Source of the DNA: Zobellia uliginosa
GTDB taxonomy: Bacteria > Bacteroidota > Bacteroidia > Flavobacteriales > Flavobacteriaceae
Direction of reading: 5' to 3'
Assembly (NCBI RefSeq): GCF_900156625.1
Contig: NZ_FTOB01000002.1
Coordinates: 180,275-244,274, forward strand
DNA length: 64,000 nucleotides
The notes under the pieces were generated by a model that ran no database searches, was not told the DNA's origin, and was given only the letters and a program-made list of their open reading frames with translations. Positions 32,721-40,725 of this stretch are shown here, in pieces; positions within the stretch are counted from its first letter, which is position 1, and every line of letters begins with the position of its first letter. Position numbers and translations under genes: made by a program.

Positions 32721-34694
32721 TTATTCCTTTTTAAGGTCTTTGTTTGACCAGAGTTTTTTCCATTGCCATAACCAAATATGTTTTCTTGTAGCAGAATAAT
32801 CCATAATATTTTGCGTAGCTTTCTTTTTGTAACCATAGGTTGCGCTATTATCAAAACTATGTCTTAACCCCATACAATGTAATAACTCGTGTGTTACAGT
32901 TGCCTTACGTTTACCAGCAAACATAATAGCTGATTGAGAGTTGAAGCCGTTAGCATATCCTGCTAGTTTTACAATTTTCACTACTTTATCCGTTCTACCA
33001 CCTGTATCTCCAAAGAAGAACACTTTAAAATAGTCCTTATATTTTGGCAGTTCTTTGTTTAAGGTCATTTCCATATACTCGGCTAAACTATTTCCTCCTT
33101 TATTATGATATTTGTTAAGTATTTTTTTACCATTTAGATCTAATAATGTATAACTTTTGTTAAAATCGGGATATTTTGGTTTTTTAGTTGTTGGATCTAA
33201 TTCAGTCAACTTAAAATCAATTTCGTCTAATTCTAGTTTGGTATAGGCTTGTTTTAAATAACGCGCTAACATCTCCTTTTCAGGTTTTCCTGTCTTGTTT
33301 GTTGTATTACCTTTTAATTTTATACCACTATATAGTTCAGTTTCAATTTTTACAAAAACTACCTGAACTTTTTTACGATTGGCTTTATCATTTTTTATGA
33401 TGTTAAGTTGTCCTAATTGGCGTTTTTGGTACATTACTTTTATAACTTGGTCTGTACTAAACTCTTTAATACACTCAATGGTTAAATGGTCGTCCAACCT
33501 TTTTTTTCCTTTGCTTTGTGCGGGTATTTTTTCAGTATTTAGTTTAAAAAGTGTTTTGTCGTACTCAAAAGTTAAATCTAGCTTTTTAGGGTTTTTAATT
33601 GTCTCTATCTGTAAACTTAATATCTGCGTTTCTTTTGGGTATATGGTCAACCAACTTTGTATGTATTCATATGCGCTACCATCTGGGTTTTTATGCCAAT
33701 CTAGAGGTATGGTATCGTAAATATCACATTTTAATTCTTTGTATTTAAAGTCTGTTTTATATTTGGTAAATTTATTTACGCCCTTTATGGATTTGTTTGT
33801 GCCTAAGATGTCTTTATAGGTCAGTTTGTCGTCCTTGTCCTTTTTATCTCGCATAAAATCAAAACCGTATTCGCCATCGTAATTTTTGCTTGGTCTAAAA
33901 TCTACAATTACCTTTGGAGGAGGTATAACTTGCAGAACATTACTTTCTTTATTGGTTCCCTTATAGCTTACCTTGGCAATTAAACCGTCTATTTCTGCAA
34001 TTCTAAAGTCATCCCATTCTTCTTTGATTTTTAGGGAGCTTATTTGCACAGTTCCTTCATCGGTTAAATATTCGGTAAATGTTAATGATTTCGTGCCCTC
34101 TTCGAACTCGGTACCATCTTCTTTTTCAATGATGATTTCAACGCTACCGCCTTCGGCGTTCGTTACTTTGACCTCCAATGCTACTTTTTCTTGGTAGGTG
34201 GTCTCTTCAATTGTTTCTCCTTCAACAGTTTTCCACTTTACCGATGCCAATTTTGGTTTTGGCACAATGGATTCGGGCGTTATGTTATTTGCCAAATTAG
34301 AAAGGTCGGTTATCTTCCATGGTTTTTCGAATACCATATAGCCTATTCGTAGTATGCCTGGGGAGAAAACGTAGGTATCGATATTGATAGAATGCCCATC
34401 ATAATTTCTTTGGTAGTTTACTATATAGGTGTCAAAGAACTCATAATCGATAAGTTTTGACGTTCCATCGCGGTTATAAAACCGAATATGACCGTTGCAC
34501 ATAGTGTCGGGCGCAACGGCTAGCCTCAATAAATCAGTATTGTCATCTGCTTCTAAGATAACGGTAAATAATCCTCCATGTGGAACTGAAGTTGGCTTAA
34601 AAGTATTGGAGTTGACCCTTTGGTAGAATTGAATATTGGTGTCTAAAATGTTTCTTTTTCTCCCATTAATAGAAAGTTTTGCTAAAAAGCTCAT
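32721..34694 (-). CDS. Evolved TssD (Hcp) fused to a metzincin metalloprotease, T6SS effector
   Basis: This 657-residue protein begins with a complete Bacteroidota-type TssD/Hcp tube domain (1 to ~130: MSFLAKLSINGRKRNILD, PHGGLFTVILEADDNTDLL, IRFYNRDG). An Ig-like segment follows (about 150-260), then an unassigned region. The C-terminal domain has the zinc-protease motif H602-E-L-L-H606-C-M-G-L-R-H612 and a Met-turn at M631 (NIMDYS), the hallmarks of metzincins. No other T6SS genes lie nearby, so it must use a secretion apparatus encoded elsewhere. As part of the injected Hcp tube it would deliver a protease into a neighbour cell. The AT-rich coding sequence and its repeat-flanked position suggest horizontal transfer. 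Confidence 0.9.
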   Translation of the reverse strand: MSFLAKLSINGRKRNILDTNIQFYQRVNSNTFKPTSVPHGGLFTVILEADDNTDLLRLAVAPDTMCNGHIRFYNRDGTSKLIDYEFFDTYIVNYQRNYDGHSINIDTYVFSPGILRIGYMVFEKPWKITDLSNLANNITPESIVPKPKLASVKWKTVEGETIEETTYQEKVALEVKVTNAEGGSVEIIIEKEDGTEFEEGTKSLTFTEYLTDEGTVQISSLKIKEEWDDFRIAEIDGLIAKVSYKGTNKESNVLQVIPPPKVIVDFRPSKNYDGEYGFDFMRDKKDKDDKLTYKDILGTNKSIKGVNKFTKYKTDFKYKELKCDIYDTIPLDWHKNPDGSAYEYIQSWLTIYPKETQILSLQIETIKNPKKLDLTFEYDKTLFKLNTEKIPAQSKGKKRLDDHLTIECIKEFSTDQVIKVMYQKRQLGQLNIIKNDKANRKKVQVVFVKIETELYSGIKLKGNTTNKTGKPEKEMLARYLKQAYTKLELDEIDFKLTELDPTTKKPKYPDFNKSYTLLDLNGKKILNKYHNKGGNSLAEYMEMTLNKELPKYKDYFKVFFFGDTGGRTDKVVKIVKLAGYANGFNSQSAIMFAGKRKATVTHELLHCMGLRHSFDNSATYGYKKKATQNIMDYSATRKHIWLWQWKKLWSNKDLKKE

Positions 34695-34787
34695 ATTTGA
34701 TTTGTTACTTTTAGGTATAATTTAAACAACGTTAATATAAGAAAATTCTTATTTTCTTAGGTTGTTTATCTGTAAAGGATTTAGAGC

Positions 34788-34912
34788 GGTTCGGCTATGC
34801 GTAGTGTAGGATTTAGAACCTCGTTCTATCAGATTACCGCAATGCTTTTTTAGAAATTGTAAACTTCAATTTTACAACAAAACTCGCATTATGTATAGCC
34901 GTTCTGCCTGTT
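34788..34912. other. Imperfect inverted-repeat region 5' of the Hcp-protease gene
   Basis: CGGCTATGCGTAG (34793-34805) is nearly complementary to ATTATGTATAGCCG (34892-34905), enclosing ~86 bases. Position and length resemble the long imperfect palindromes that separate genes elsewhere in this array. No gene fits in this 486-base gap. Confidence 0.4.
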
Positions 34913-34945
34913 GCACAGATTAACAAAAAAGTGCTTTTGGATTAT

Positions 34946-34978
34946 CCCCTGCTGGCGCAAGCGTCACGCTTGTGCCCA
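34946..34978. repeat. Dispersed GC-rich repeat, inverted end fragment
   Basis: CCCCTGCTGGCGCAAGCGTC-ACGCTTGTGCC is the reverse complement of the right end of other copies (GCACGAGCGTGACGCT-TGCGCTAGCGGGGG). Together with the direct copy at 35091 it makes a pair of inverted ends. Confidence 0.65.
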
Positions 34979-35050
34979 TATACTGCTGTGTTTATCACCA
35001 ATGGCCTGACATGTACAGCCTGTTGCCAGGTCTTCAATTTACCGTTTTTC

Positions 35051-35178
35051 TTTTTTGGTCAGTGTGTTGGTTTTTGTTGGGGTTAGAAATACATCCCCCG
35101 CCCTTCGGGCACCCCCTTCGAAGGGGGATTCATTGTCTGTTGCAGGCACGAGCGTGACGCTCGCGCTAGCGGGGGAGG
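35051..35178. repeat. Dispersed repeat, long copy with conserved left flank
   Basis: The left flank TTTTTTGGTCAGTGTG..GTTGGTTTTTGTTGGGGTTA and ACATCCCCCGCCCTTCGG (35051-35108) recurs at 36326-36383 with three mismatches that I count. The right part has CCTTCGAAGGGGG (palindrome) and GCACGAGCGTGACGCTCGCG ending GCTAGCGGGGG. Confidence 0.88.
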
Positions 35179-35180
35179 AT

Positions 35181-36095
35181 TTATCTTATCTTATCCAGTT
35201 CCTTTAGTATTTTAAAATACTCCCTTGGAAATTCTTCACGAAACAAGCGTCCAAAATCCTCGTAATGCTCACGGCCGAAATCAATGCGCAACGAGATAAA
35301 TTCAAATATGGAATCGGTAGTCCTCGTCAGTTTCCAAGGGGGAATTTCACTTCTGATCAGTTTTTCATAGAAATCGTAGCCTTGTAAGAACGCCCTCCCT
35401 TTTGGGGTTTGTTCCATCCATTCCCTTACCACGGGCTTCATTGCGCGTGCATTGCAAATGTTAAAGAATTGACGCCAAAAGGTTATTTCGGCCTCGTAGA
35501 TTGATTCCCTGTTCTTTTTTGATCGGAACATGGGATTATATAACATAAAGGGAAGTATACCTCCCCGTTTGTATTTTCTATAATTGTGCTTTTCGATGAT
35601 TTCCCGTTCGCCTATGGTGTAACTCCACATATCGGCGTAGGAATTGATATTGATCGAATCTTTCTTGATTAATAGAAACAAGCCAAAGTGTATCGCAAGG
35701 GGGTATAGGTAAAACAGGAGTGATGGCCACCAAAACCAGTCGTAATCTACGATTAGCGTTTTGTTGGACTGCAATTGCTTTATCTCCCTTCTTTTATCAT
35801 GCCATATGGTCAGGCCGTATTTTTCAATAAAGCCTATGTTCGTATTTATATTCTTCTGTGGCTCTTTGTATTCGGTCGTAAAGGGTTGGGATATGGTATC
35901 GTTAAGCCATAGGTACAGAATCCTTTTATTCTCTATTCCTCTAGACCTTTTCATCTCATATTTTTTGAGCTCTCCACTTGAAATATCAAAGTCGGATAGA
36001 AAGGGTTTTTTAAAAAGTTGGTATACAAGTAGTAGCAAAAGGAGAAAAGCACCTTTTATAAAAAGGATTCTGGGACTCCACCAAAATGATTCCAT
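35181..36095 (-). CDS. Uncharacterised membrane-anchored protein
   Basis: A 304-residue protein not assigned to a family. A helix near the N-terminus (ILFIKGAFLLLLLLVYQLF) and one at about 122-143 (WWPSLLFYLYPLAIHFGLFLL) suggest two membrane passes with an extracytoplasmic domain between them. The C-terminal ~160 residues are soluble, aromatic and charged (AEITFWRQFFNICNARAMKP, YEDFGRLFREEFPREYF). The gene ends against one copy of the long dispersed repeat and starts ~230 bases from another, so it is a complete repeat-bracketed module. No catalytic motif visible. Confidence 0.75.
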   Translation of the reverse strand: MESFWWSPRILFIKGAFLLLLLLVYQLFKKPFLSDFDISSGELKKYEMKRSRGIENKRILYLWLNDTISQPFTTEYKEPQKNINTNIGFIEKYGLTIWHDKRREIKQLQSNKTLIVDYDWFWWPSLLFYLYPLAIHFGLFLLIKKDSININSYADMWSYTIGEREIIEKHNYRKYKRGGILPFMLYNPMFRSKKNRESIYEAEITFWRQFFNICNARAMKPVVREWMEQTPKGRAFLQGYDFYEKLIRSEIPPWKLTRTTDSIFEFISLRIDFGREHYEDFGRLFREEFPREYFKILKELDKIR

Positions 36096-36325
36096 GATTA
36101 TTATAAATATTTGGTTCGTCGGCTTCTGGTGGTATAGTTAGGCCGCCGTGGTCCGGCTAGTACGGACAACGGGATGTCCCCCGCCGGTGAGGGATTCTTA
36201 TGGAGGCCGATATAAACGGTCGCTTTGAAAATGTTATGGCCCGAACTATTTATGGGGTGGGGCACAGGTAAGATAAATTCCATATTGAATTATGATTTTT
36301 CAGACCTTAATTTATAATTTTTAAC

Positions 36326-36522
36326 TTTTTTGGTCGGCGCGTTGGTTTTTGTTGGGGTTAGAAATACATCCCCCGCCCTTCGGAGGGGGGAATTGCTCCC
36401 TTGAGGACGCATAGCGTAATGTCCCCTTGAGAACGCCGTCTGCGTTAGCAGCGGGCGAGATGGTGCTTTTCAGGGGTGTTCTGAGTAAGGAACCAGGGTG
36501 ACGCTCGCGTTAGGAGGGGGGC
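36326..36522. repeat. Dispersed repeat, composite copy
   Basis: The left flank matches 35051-35108. It is followed by GGAGGGGGG, AATTGCTCCCTTGAGGACGC, ATAGCGTAATGTCCCCTTGAG, GCCGTCTGCGTTAGCAGCGG, GGCGAGATGGTGCTTTTCAG and GGGTGACGCTCGCGTTAGG. The composite looks like one repeat unit inserted into or recombined with another. It fills most of the gap between 36095 and 36528. Confidence 0.85.
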
Positions 36523-36527
36523 ACACC

Positions 36528-37112
36528 TTATTGCTCCAGGCTATTGATGATTACATTGATGTCCCCAAGATTGATGTGCTTGGCCATTTGTTTGGCGACC
36601 ACATAGGGGTCCGGAATTTTTTCCTCCTTGATATCGGTGCGTACTACGTATTCTATTGACGATATCCAGTCCTTTGAGGAGAAAAAATAATAAACGTTCG
36701 AGTATTCATAGCCTATCAGCTCGGTAAGATTATAGTCCTTATAGATTTCAGTGAAATTTTCCCGGAACAGAATTTTCCGTCCATTTATTTCCGTGGTGCC
36801 ATCAATTTCGTTCTCTTTCACAAAATTATCCTGTATGACCGAAAGGGTCTCTAAATCTAAAATATCGGAAATATCCTTGATGTTGTTGGTGATGGGGTTC
36901 ATGGCCTGTGGGCTTACAGAAACGGTTTTGATGATGGTTTCGTTTCCAATGCTTACCGTATCCGTTAGTTGTATGGGCATACCGTCCGTATCCGATAGGG
37001 TAAAGTCGCTTTTAATTTTAAAATTCAAGTGTTCGGCTTTTATGCTTTGCAGTTGCGAAAAGGCCGCGGTATAAAGCAATAAGGCTATTAGGGTGAGGCT
37101 ATTCGTTTTCAT
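36528..37112 (-). CDS. Uncharacterised secreted protein
   Basis: A 194-residue protein with a Sec signal peptide (LIALLLYTAAFSQLQS) and no lipobox. The mature part is beta-rich with alternating hydrophobic residues (FKIKSDFTLSDTDGMPIQL, EIYKDYNLTELIGYEYSNVYYF). It looks like a small periplasmic or extracellular domain. No family recognised. It is monocistronic in the array, separated from neighbours by repeats on its 3' side. Confidence 0.7.
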   Translation of the reverse strand: MKTNSLTLIALLLYTAAFSQLQSIKAEHLNFKIKSDFTLSDTDGMPIQLTDTVSIGNETIIKTVSVSPQAMNPITNNIKDISDILDLETLSVIQDNFVKENEIDGTTEINGRKILFRENFTEIYKDYNLTELIGYEYSNVYYFFSSKDWISSIEYVVRTDIKEEKIPDPYVVAKQMAKHINLGDINVIINSLEQ

Positions 37113-37179
37113 TTTTTTCTTTATAAATATTTGTCTGTGTTATGGGTGCTACAGGGCGGGCATGAGGCTCAGGAGTGTG

Positions 37180-37617
37180 TTATTTTCGTTTTCTCTTTTT
37201 TCGATTTTTGTAATTCCTCCAAAACTTTGGTTTGGGCATTGTATTTTCAACAATTTCAATTCCTTTGTTTCTCAAAATCATTTCAATCAGTTCAGGTTTT
37301 TGGTCGAACAGCATTGCTAAATACTTGATTGATACACCTTTTAGGTAATTTTGTTGAATTTTTTCTTGGTCAGATTCGGTTATATACTTTAATTCCGGGT
37401 TCGATTCTTTCTGAAGTTTTGCTTGATAATTTTGAAGTACTTTAATAATGTCCAATAATACAGAAGGGTTTATTTTAAGAGTCTTTGATTTTTTGTTAGT
37501 GTTTAAAATCGTTTGTACAATTTCGATATATAATCGACCATTACCATGTTCCACCAAATCGATAAGAAAATTACTTTTGTCAAATTCAAGTTGAGTGGTT
37601 TCCAATATCGTTTTCAT
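37180..37617 (-). CDS. Uncharacterised 145-residue basic-tailed protein
   Basis: No signal peptide. Mostly helical by residue pattern, with segment QNYLKGVSIKYLAMLFDQKPELIEMILRNKG looking like a helix-turn-helix. The C-terminus is strongly basic (FWRNYKNRKKRKRK), typical of a nucleic-acid-binding protein. Family not recognised. The 5' side carries the ~165-base repeat unit that is also found 5' of the gene at 40462. Confidence 0.65.
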   Translation of the reverse strand: MKTILETTQLEFDKSNFLIDLVEHGNGRLYIEIVQTILNTNKKSKTLKINPSVLLDIIKVLQNYQAKLQKESNPELKYITESDQEKIQQNYLKGVSIKYLAMLFDQKPELIEMILRNKGIEIVENTMPKPKFWRNYKNRKKRKRK

Positions 37618-37719
37618 TGCTAAAACTCTTTCTTCCGTTTATGGATGTGCTGCAAACTGATTTCAATTCTTTGTTTCCCAAAAAAAGAAATGTCCATTCG
37701 ATAGATATAGAATTCGATT

Positions 37720-37890
37720 AACACCCATATCTCCCAATTTCTAAGTATAAATACAGTTGCATTTGGGTGCTTTTTATGTATTATAACGCTGTGTTTGAGT
37801 TCAATATTTTGTTGCGGGTATACTCAGGAGTGTAAGGCTTGGGGTAGTAGGTGAACGGCATGGGCGTTATGCTCGTGCTAGTGGGGGCAA
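37720..37890. repeat. ~165-base repeat unit, copy 1
   Basis: ATATCTCCCAATTTCTAAGT, GTATTATAACGCTGTGTTTG, TTCAATATTTTGTTGC and GGGGTAGTAGGTGAACGG recur in the same order at 40521-40684. The left half is AT-rich and the right half leads into GTGCTAGTGGGGG, the end of the GC-rich repeat. Confidence 0.88.
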
Positions 37891-37926
37891 CTTTGCCCTC
37901 GGTTTTGTCTATTCGTCTTCGAAAGA

Positions 37927-38140
37927 ACATCCCCCGCCCTTCGGGCACCCCCTTCGAAGGGGGAATTGCTCCCTTGAGGACGCATAGCGTAATGTCCCCT
38001 TGAGGGGACAGAAAAGTAGTCTTAGACTACTTTTCAGGGGTGTTCTTTCGTCGAAACGGCGCGCTGGCAAAGCGGCCTTGGGCTGCTTTTCAGGGGTGTT
38101 TTGAGCAGGAAAGGGTGACGCTCGCGCTAGGGGTATAGCA
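37927..38140. repeat. Dispersed GC-rich repeat, longest composite copy
   Basis: It begins CATCCCCCGCCCTTCGGGC and ACCCCCTTCGAAGGGGGAA. It then repeats twice a module ending CTTTTCAGGGGTGTT (near 38030 and near 38090) with inner hairpin AAAGTAGTCTTAGACTACTTT, and ends GGGTGACGCTCGCGCTAGG. It lies in the 416-base gap next to the 3' end of the 38168 gene. Confidence 0.85.
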
Positions 38141-38167
38141 AATGTTTTGTCCAGTTAGATTGTTTGT

Positions 38168-38584
38168 TTACTTGATTTTGTAGAAAAAATTATCTCCAAA
38201 ACAACGACTGAAATATTCGGTTTCTGGTTGTTTTCCCATACTGATGCCACCCGTCTTGCTGTTGTCTGAAACCCTAAAATAACTACAGAAACCAGAGGTC
38301 AACCCCGCAAGGGTGAATTCCTTCCAGTTTGGCCCCAACTCTTCTTTGAGTTGCTCTTCCGTCATTTCGGTTAAGTCCTCTCTTGGAGACCAACCTGTTC
38401 CATTTTCAATGGATTGTTGAAAATAATAGCCGGATTCATCTTTTTTTATTACGAATTCTGTCTTTCCATTTTTTGTTGACGAATATTCGCCTAAAAGATG
38501 TTCATTTGAAAATGTCGCTTTTTCTTTTTGAGAGCAAGCTGTAATTAGTATTAAGGTCATTACGATGGATAAATTCTTAAGCAT
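38168..38584 (-). CDS. Small lipoprotein, coupled to a membrane protein gene
   Basis: The start at 38584 (MLKNLSIVMTLILITACSQK) gives a clear lipoprotein signal; the longer ORF start adds hydrophobic residues that belong to the overlapping upstream gene. The 138-residue product has a mature domain of polar beta-strands (GEYSSTKNGKTEFVIKKDESGYYF). Three Cys lie after the lipid Cys. Its start overlaps the stop region of the preceding gene by 8 bases, so translation is coupled. Not assigned to a family. Confidence 0.7.
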   Translation of the reverse strand: MLKNLSIVMTLILITACSQKEKATFSNEHLLGEYSSTKNGKTEFVIKKDESGYYFQQSIENGTGWSPREDLTEMTEEQLKEELGPNWKEFTLAGLTSGFCSYFRVSDNSKTGGISMGKQPETEYFSRCFGDNFFYKIK

Positions 38585-39476
38585 TTTTGTCTTTTTTAAA
38601 TAATACTGGAATAGTGGAAATAATAATGACGCAACAACCATATATTATATTTTGAAAATTGGTATGAAAAAGGCTGATAATTAGCGTGATAACTGCAAGT
38701 CCAGTAAGAATGAAAAGCGAAATTTTAAATTTGGAAAAATTCATACTTAACAAAAATGCAGTTAAGAGTCCGCCATAAAACAAGATTGGTTTTGCATACA
38801 GAAGAAAATGGTCTATAAAGCCCAAAGAGGCTGACGAACTTCTTTCTCCAGTTTGAACAAACACGAATTCAACTTGTGATGAATCCATTAGAATTACCCC
38901 AAATATTATCATAATATAAACAGGGGAACCTTTCCATTTTTTGTTCATATATGGGAATATTTTCTCCATTTCTAAATTTTGGATTTTTTCCGGTAATTCA
39001 GTCAACGAGACTAGAAGTAAAGAAACTACGCTGAAAATAATAGGGAAAATATAGGAATCGTAGGACAGAATGAATAAAGTAAAAACACCTAACAAAGTGA
39101 ATAAAACTATTTTCACATTCTTGTTAACGTTTACTCTACTGATCAAAAGATTGATTCCTAAATAAATTAGGGAAATCGCTATGGTCGGTTTTAATATCCG
39201 CTCGTTGAAAAGCATAAAATCTGCTTGTGAAGAAAAATCAAATCTAAAGTAATTGTTTATGTAAGTCGATTTGGTGTAAAAATTAGATAGAACACCGATT
39301 ATAATTAGTAAAACTCCTAAGATTTGATTTGTATTTCTTTGTTTGACCTTGCTTTTTTTGAGAGCATCTTTTATTTCCTGTGTTGCGTATTCCCTCTTTA
39401 AAAGCTCTTGAGCTATTCTTACCTTATTGTATTTTTTATAGACTAAATCAGATACTACTTTTGATATTTCTTCCAT
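38577..39476 (-). CDS. Uncharacterised multi-pass membrane protein
   Basis: A 299-residue protein. A soluble helical N-terminus (EEISKVVSDLVYKKYNKVRIAQELLKREY) of about 50 residues looks like a short SHOCT-like or peptide-binding helix pair. Seven or eight hydrophobic helices follow (for example ILGVLLIIIGVLSNF, IFPIIFSVVSLLLVSL, YGCCVIIISTIPVLF). No transport or catalytic signature seen. The small lipoprotein gene downstream overlaps it. The pair could be an envelope-stress or immunity module; this is guesswork from topology. Confidence 0.7.
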   Translation of the reverse strand: MEEISKVVSDLVYKKYNKVRIAQELLKREYATQEIKDALKKSKVKQRNTNQILGVLLIIIGVLSNFYTKSTYINNYFRFDFSSQADFMLFNERILKPTIAISLIYLGINLLISRVNVNKNVKIVLFTLLGVFTLFILSYDSYIFPIIFSVVSLLLVSLTELPEKIQNLEMEKIFPYMNKKWKGSPVYIMIIFGVILMDSSQVEFVFVQTGERSSSASLGFIDHFLLYAKPILFYGGLLTAFLLSMNFSKFKISLFILTGLAVITLIISLFHTNFQNIIYGCCVIIISTIPVLFKKDKNA

Positions 39477-39489
39477 TTGGTCGGTTTTT

Positions 39490-39640
39490 TATAATTAGCT
39501 ACAACAATCGTATAGACGTATCCTTATACACCTATACCTCATTATATAGGGGTATAAAACAATAGTTTTCGGCTATCCAAATTCGCTTACAATATAAAAA
39601 TTTTTATAATTAATTTCTTACGTAAAAGGGTAAGTGCAAC
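39490..39640. repeat. AT-rich 5' block, copy B
   Basis: ACAACAATCGTATAGACGT, a small palindromic TATACC..GGTATA, GCTTACAATATAAAAATTTT and AAAAGGGTAAGTGCAACCTG run in the same order as in the blocks at 16725 and 44272. It starts 14 bases from the start codon of the 39476 gene. Confidence 0.6.
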
Positions 39641-39648
39641 CTGATTTT

Positions 39649-39862
39649 GGGTACGGGTGAGACGCTCACCTATCGGGTATGGGTACCGTTTTATATGGTT
39701 TTTGTTACGTATTATAACGTTGACTTTCAGTTGAATATTTTATGGGTGTCCCGTTCACGAATGGGAAATTGCCCCTTGAGGACGCCGTCTGCGTTAGCAG
39801 CGGGCGAGATGGTGCGCTGGCAAAGCACCTCAAGAGGTGCTTTTCAGGGGTGTTTTTGCGGG
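39649..39862. repeat. Dispersed GC-rich repeat, fragmentary copies
   Basis: GGGTACGGGTGAGACGCTC (39649-39667) is an end fragment. GCCCCTTGAGGACGCCGTCT, GCGTTAGCAGCGGGCGAGAT and GAGGTGCTTTTCAGGGGTG (39768-39856) match the composite copies at 36326 and 37927. The stretch GTATTATAACGTTGAC between them resembles GTATTATAACGCTGTG in the ~165-base units. The remainder of the 494-base gap up to 39970 holds no gene that I can support. Confidence 0.75.
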
Positions 39863-39970
39863 ATGAGCGAGAGGATTGGGGTAGCAAAACCGCCATAAAA
39901 GCGGTTATGGAGGTGGTTGTTTTGATCATTGCGAGCTCGTGCAATGGTTACTTTTGTTACCGGTAATTAT

Positions 39971-40462
39971 TTATTCGATTATCATTCCGCAATAGTAATT
40001 ATTCAGTTTGGATAAAATTGTTTTTCCGTATCTAAAAAACTTTAAACATTCATTTTTGTTCATTTTTTCAGTTCCGGCATAACAGAGAGAAATAAATCCT
40101 ATTTTTTTATCAATCATAATAGCTGTTCTTGAAATCAGTTTTTTAGCAACTTGGTCAGCTCTCCACTTGTCTAATTCAATTATCAGTATTTCATTATTTT
40201 TTTCTCCAAAAATATCTATTGCATCTCGTGCTTCACTCACTTGGAATTCAGTTCTCCATTTAAAATCAGAATGATATTCTTTAAGGTGCTCTAAAATATA
40301 GTTCTGTAAATTTTGAACTTTTACTTTTTGTTCGGATTGTTTTAATTTAGTTAAGCCTTTTACATAAAGTTCACAATTCAAATTGTTTAAAGAATTAACA
40401 ATTTGTTCAAACCAATTATCCTCTGATAAATAATCAGTTTTTTCCTTAACTTGAATTTTCAT
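39971..40462 (-). CDS. Uncharacterised protein with a PD-(D/E)XK-like core
   Basis: A 163-residue cytoplasmic protein. The segment EARDAIDIFGEKNNEILIIELDKWRADQVAKK has an Asp (IDIFG) on one strand and Glu-x-Asp-Lys (IELDKW) on the next, the spacing seen in PD-(D/E)XK nuclease folds, followed by a helix. A helical N-terminus and a C-terminal beta strand region complete it. A nuclease activity is inferred from that pattern only. It lies directly downstream of the AAA/subtilase pair on the same strand, separated by one repeat unit, so it is a neighbour rather than a member of that operon. Confidence 0.55.
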   Translation of the reverse strand: MKIQVKEKTDYLSEDNWFEQIVNSLNNLNCELYVKGLTKLKQSEQKVKVQNLQNYILEHLKEYHSDFKWRTEFQVSEARDAIDIFGEKNNEILIIELDKWRADQVAKKLISRTAIMIDKKIGFISLCYAGTEKMNKNECLKFFRYGKTILSKLNNYYCGMIIE

Positions 40463-40520
40463 TAATCTTTTTTCGTTTAGCTGGTTTTGGGTGAACCTTG
40501 ATTACAACAGAACAGCCGTA

Positions 40521-40684
40521 CATATCTCCCAATTTCTAGGTATATATACAGTTGTATTTGGGTGCTTTTTCTGTATTATAACGCTGTGTTTGGGTTCAAT
40601 ATTTTGTTGCTGCCCTGATCGTGAGTATGAGGATTGGGGTAGTAGGTGAACGGTACGGGCGAGACGCTCGCGCTAGTGGGGATA
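40521..40684. repeat. ~165-base repeat unit, copy 2
   Basis: Near-identical to 37720-37890 over its AT-rich part (ATATCTCCCAATTTCTAGGT; GTATTATAACGCTGTGTTTG; TTCAATATTTTGTTGC) and its right end (GGGGTAGTAGGTGAACGG, then ACGCTCGCGCTAGTGGGG). It sits between the subtilase stop and the start of the next minus-strand gene. Confidence 0.88.
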
Positions 40685-40696
40685 CAATTTACAAAT

Positions 40697-40725
40697 GAGG
40701 TATAGCAGGCATTATGTTATACCTC
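40697..40725. terminator. Palindrome spanning the subtilase stop codon
   Basis: GAGGTATA (40697-40704) pairs with TATACCTC (40718-40725) across 13 bases. The right arm overlaps the last codons and stop of the subtilase gene. It could be a terminator or the edge of a repeat unit; there is no T run. Confidence 0.45.

Noticed and set aside
32721-34694. A full T6SS locus
   Set aside because: Only the TssD-like tube domain of this fusion is present. No baseplate, sheath, ClpV-like or membrane-complex genes are in the window.
34950-38140. CRISPR array
   Set aside because: The repeats are long, imperfect, irregularly spaced by whole genes, and have inner palindromes. There are no short regular spacers and no cas genes.
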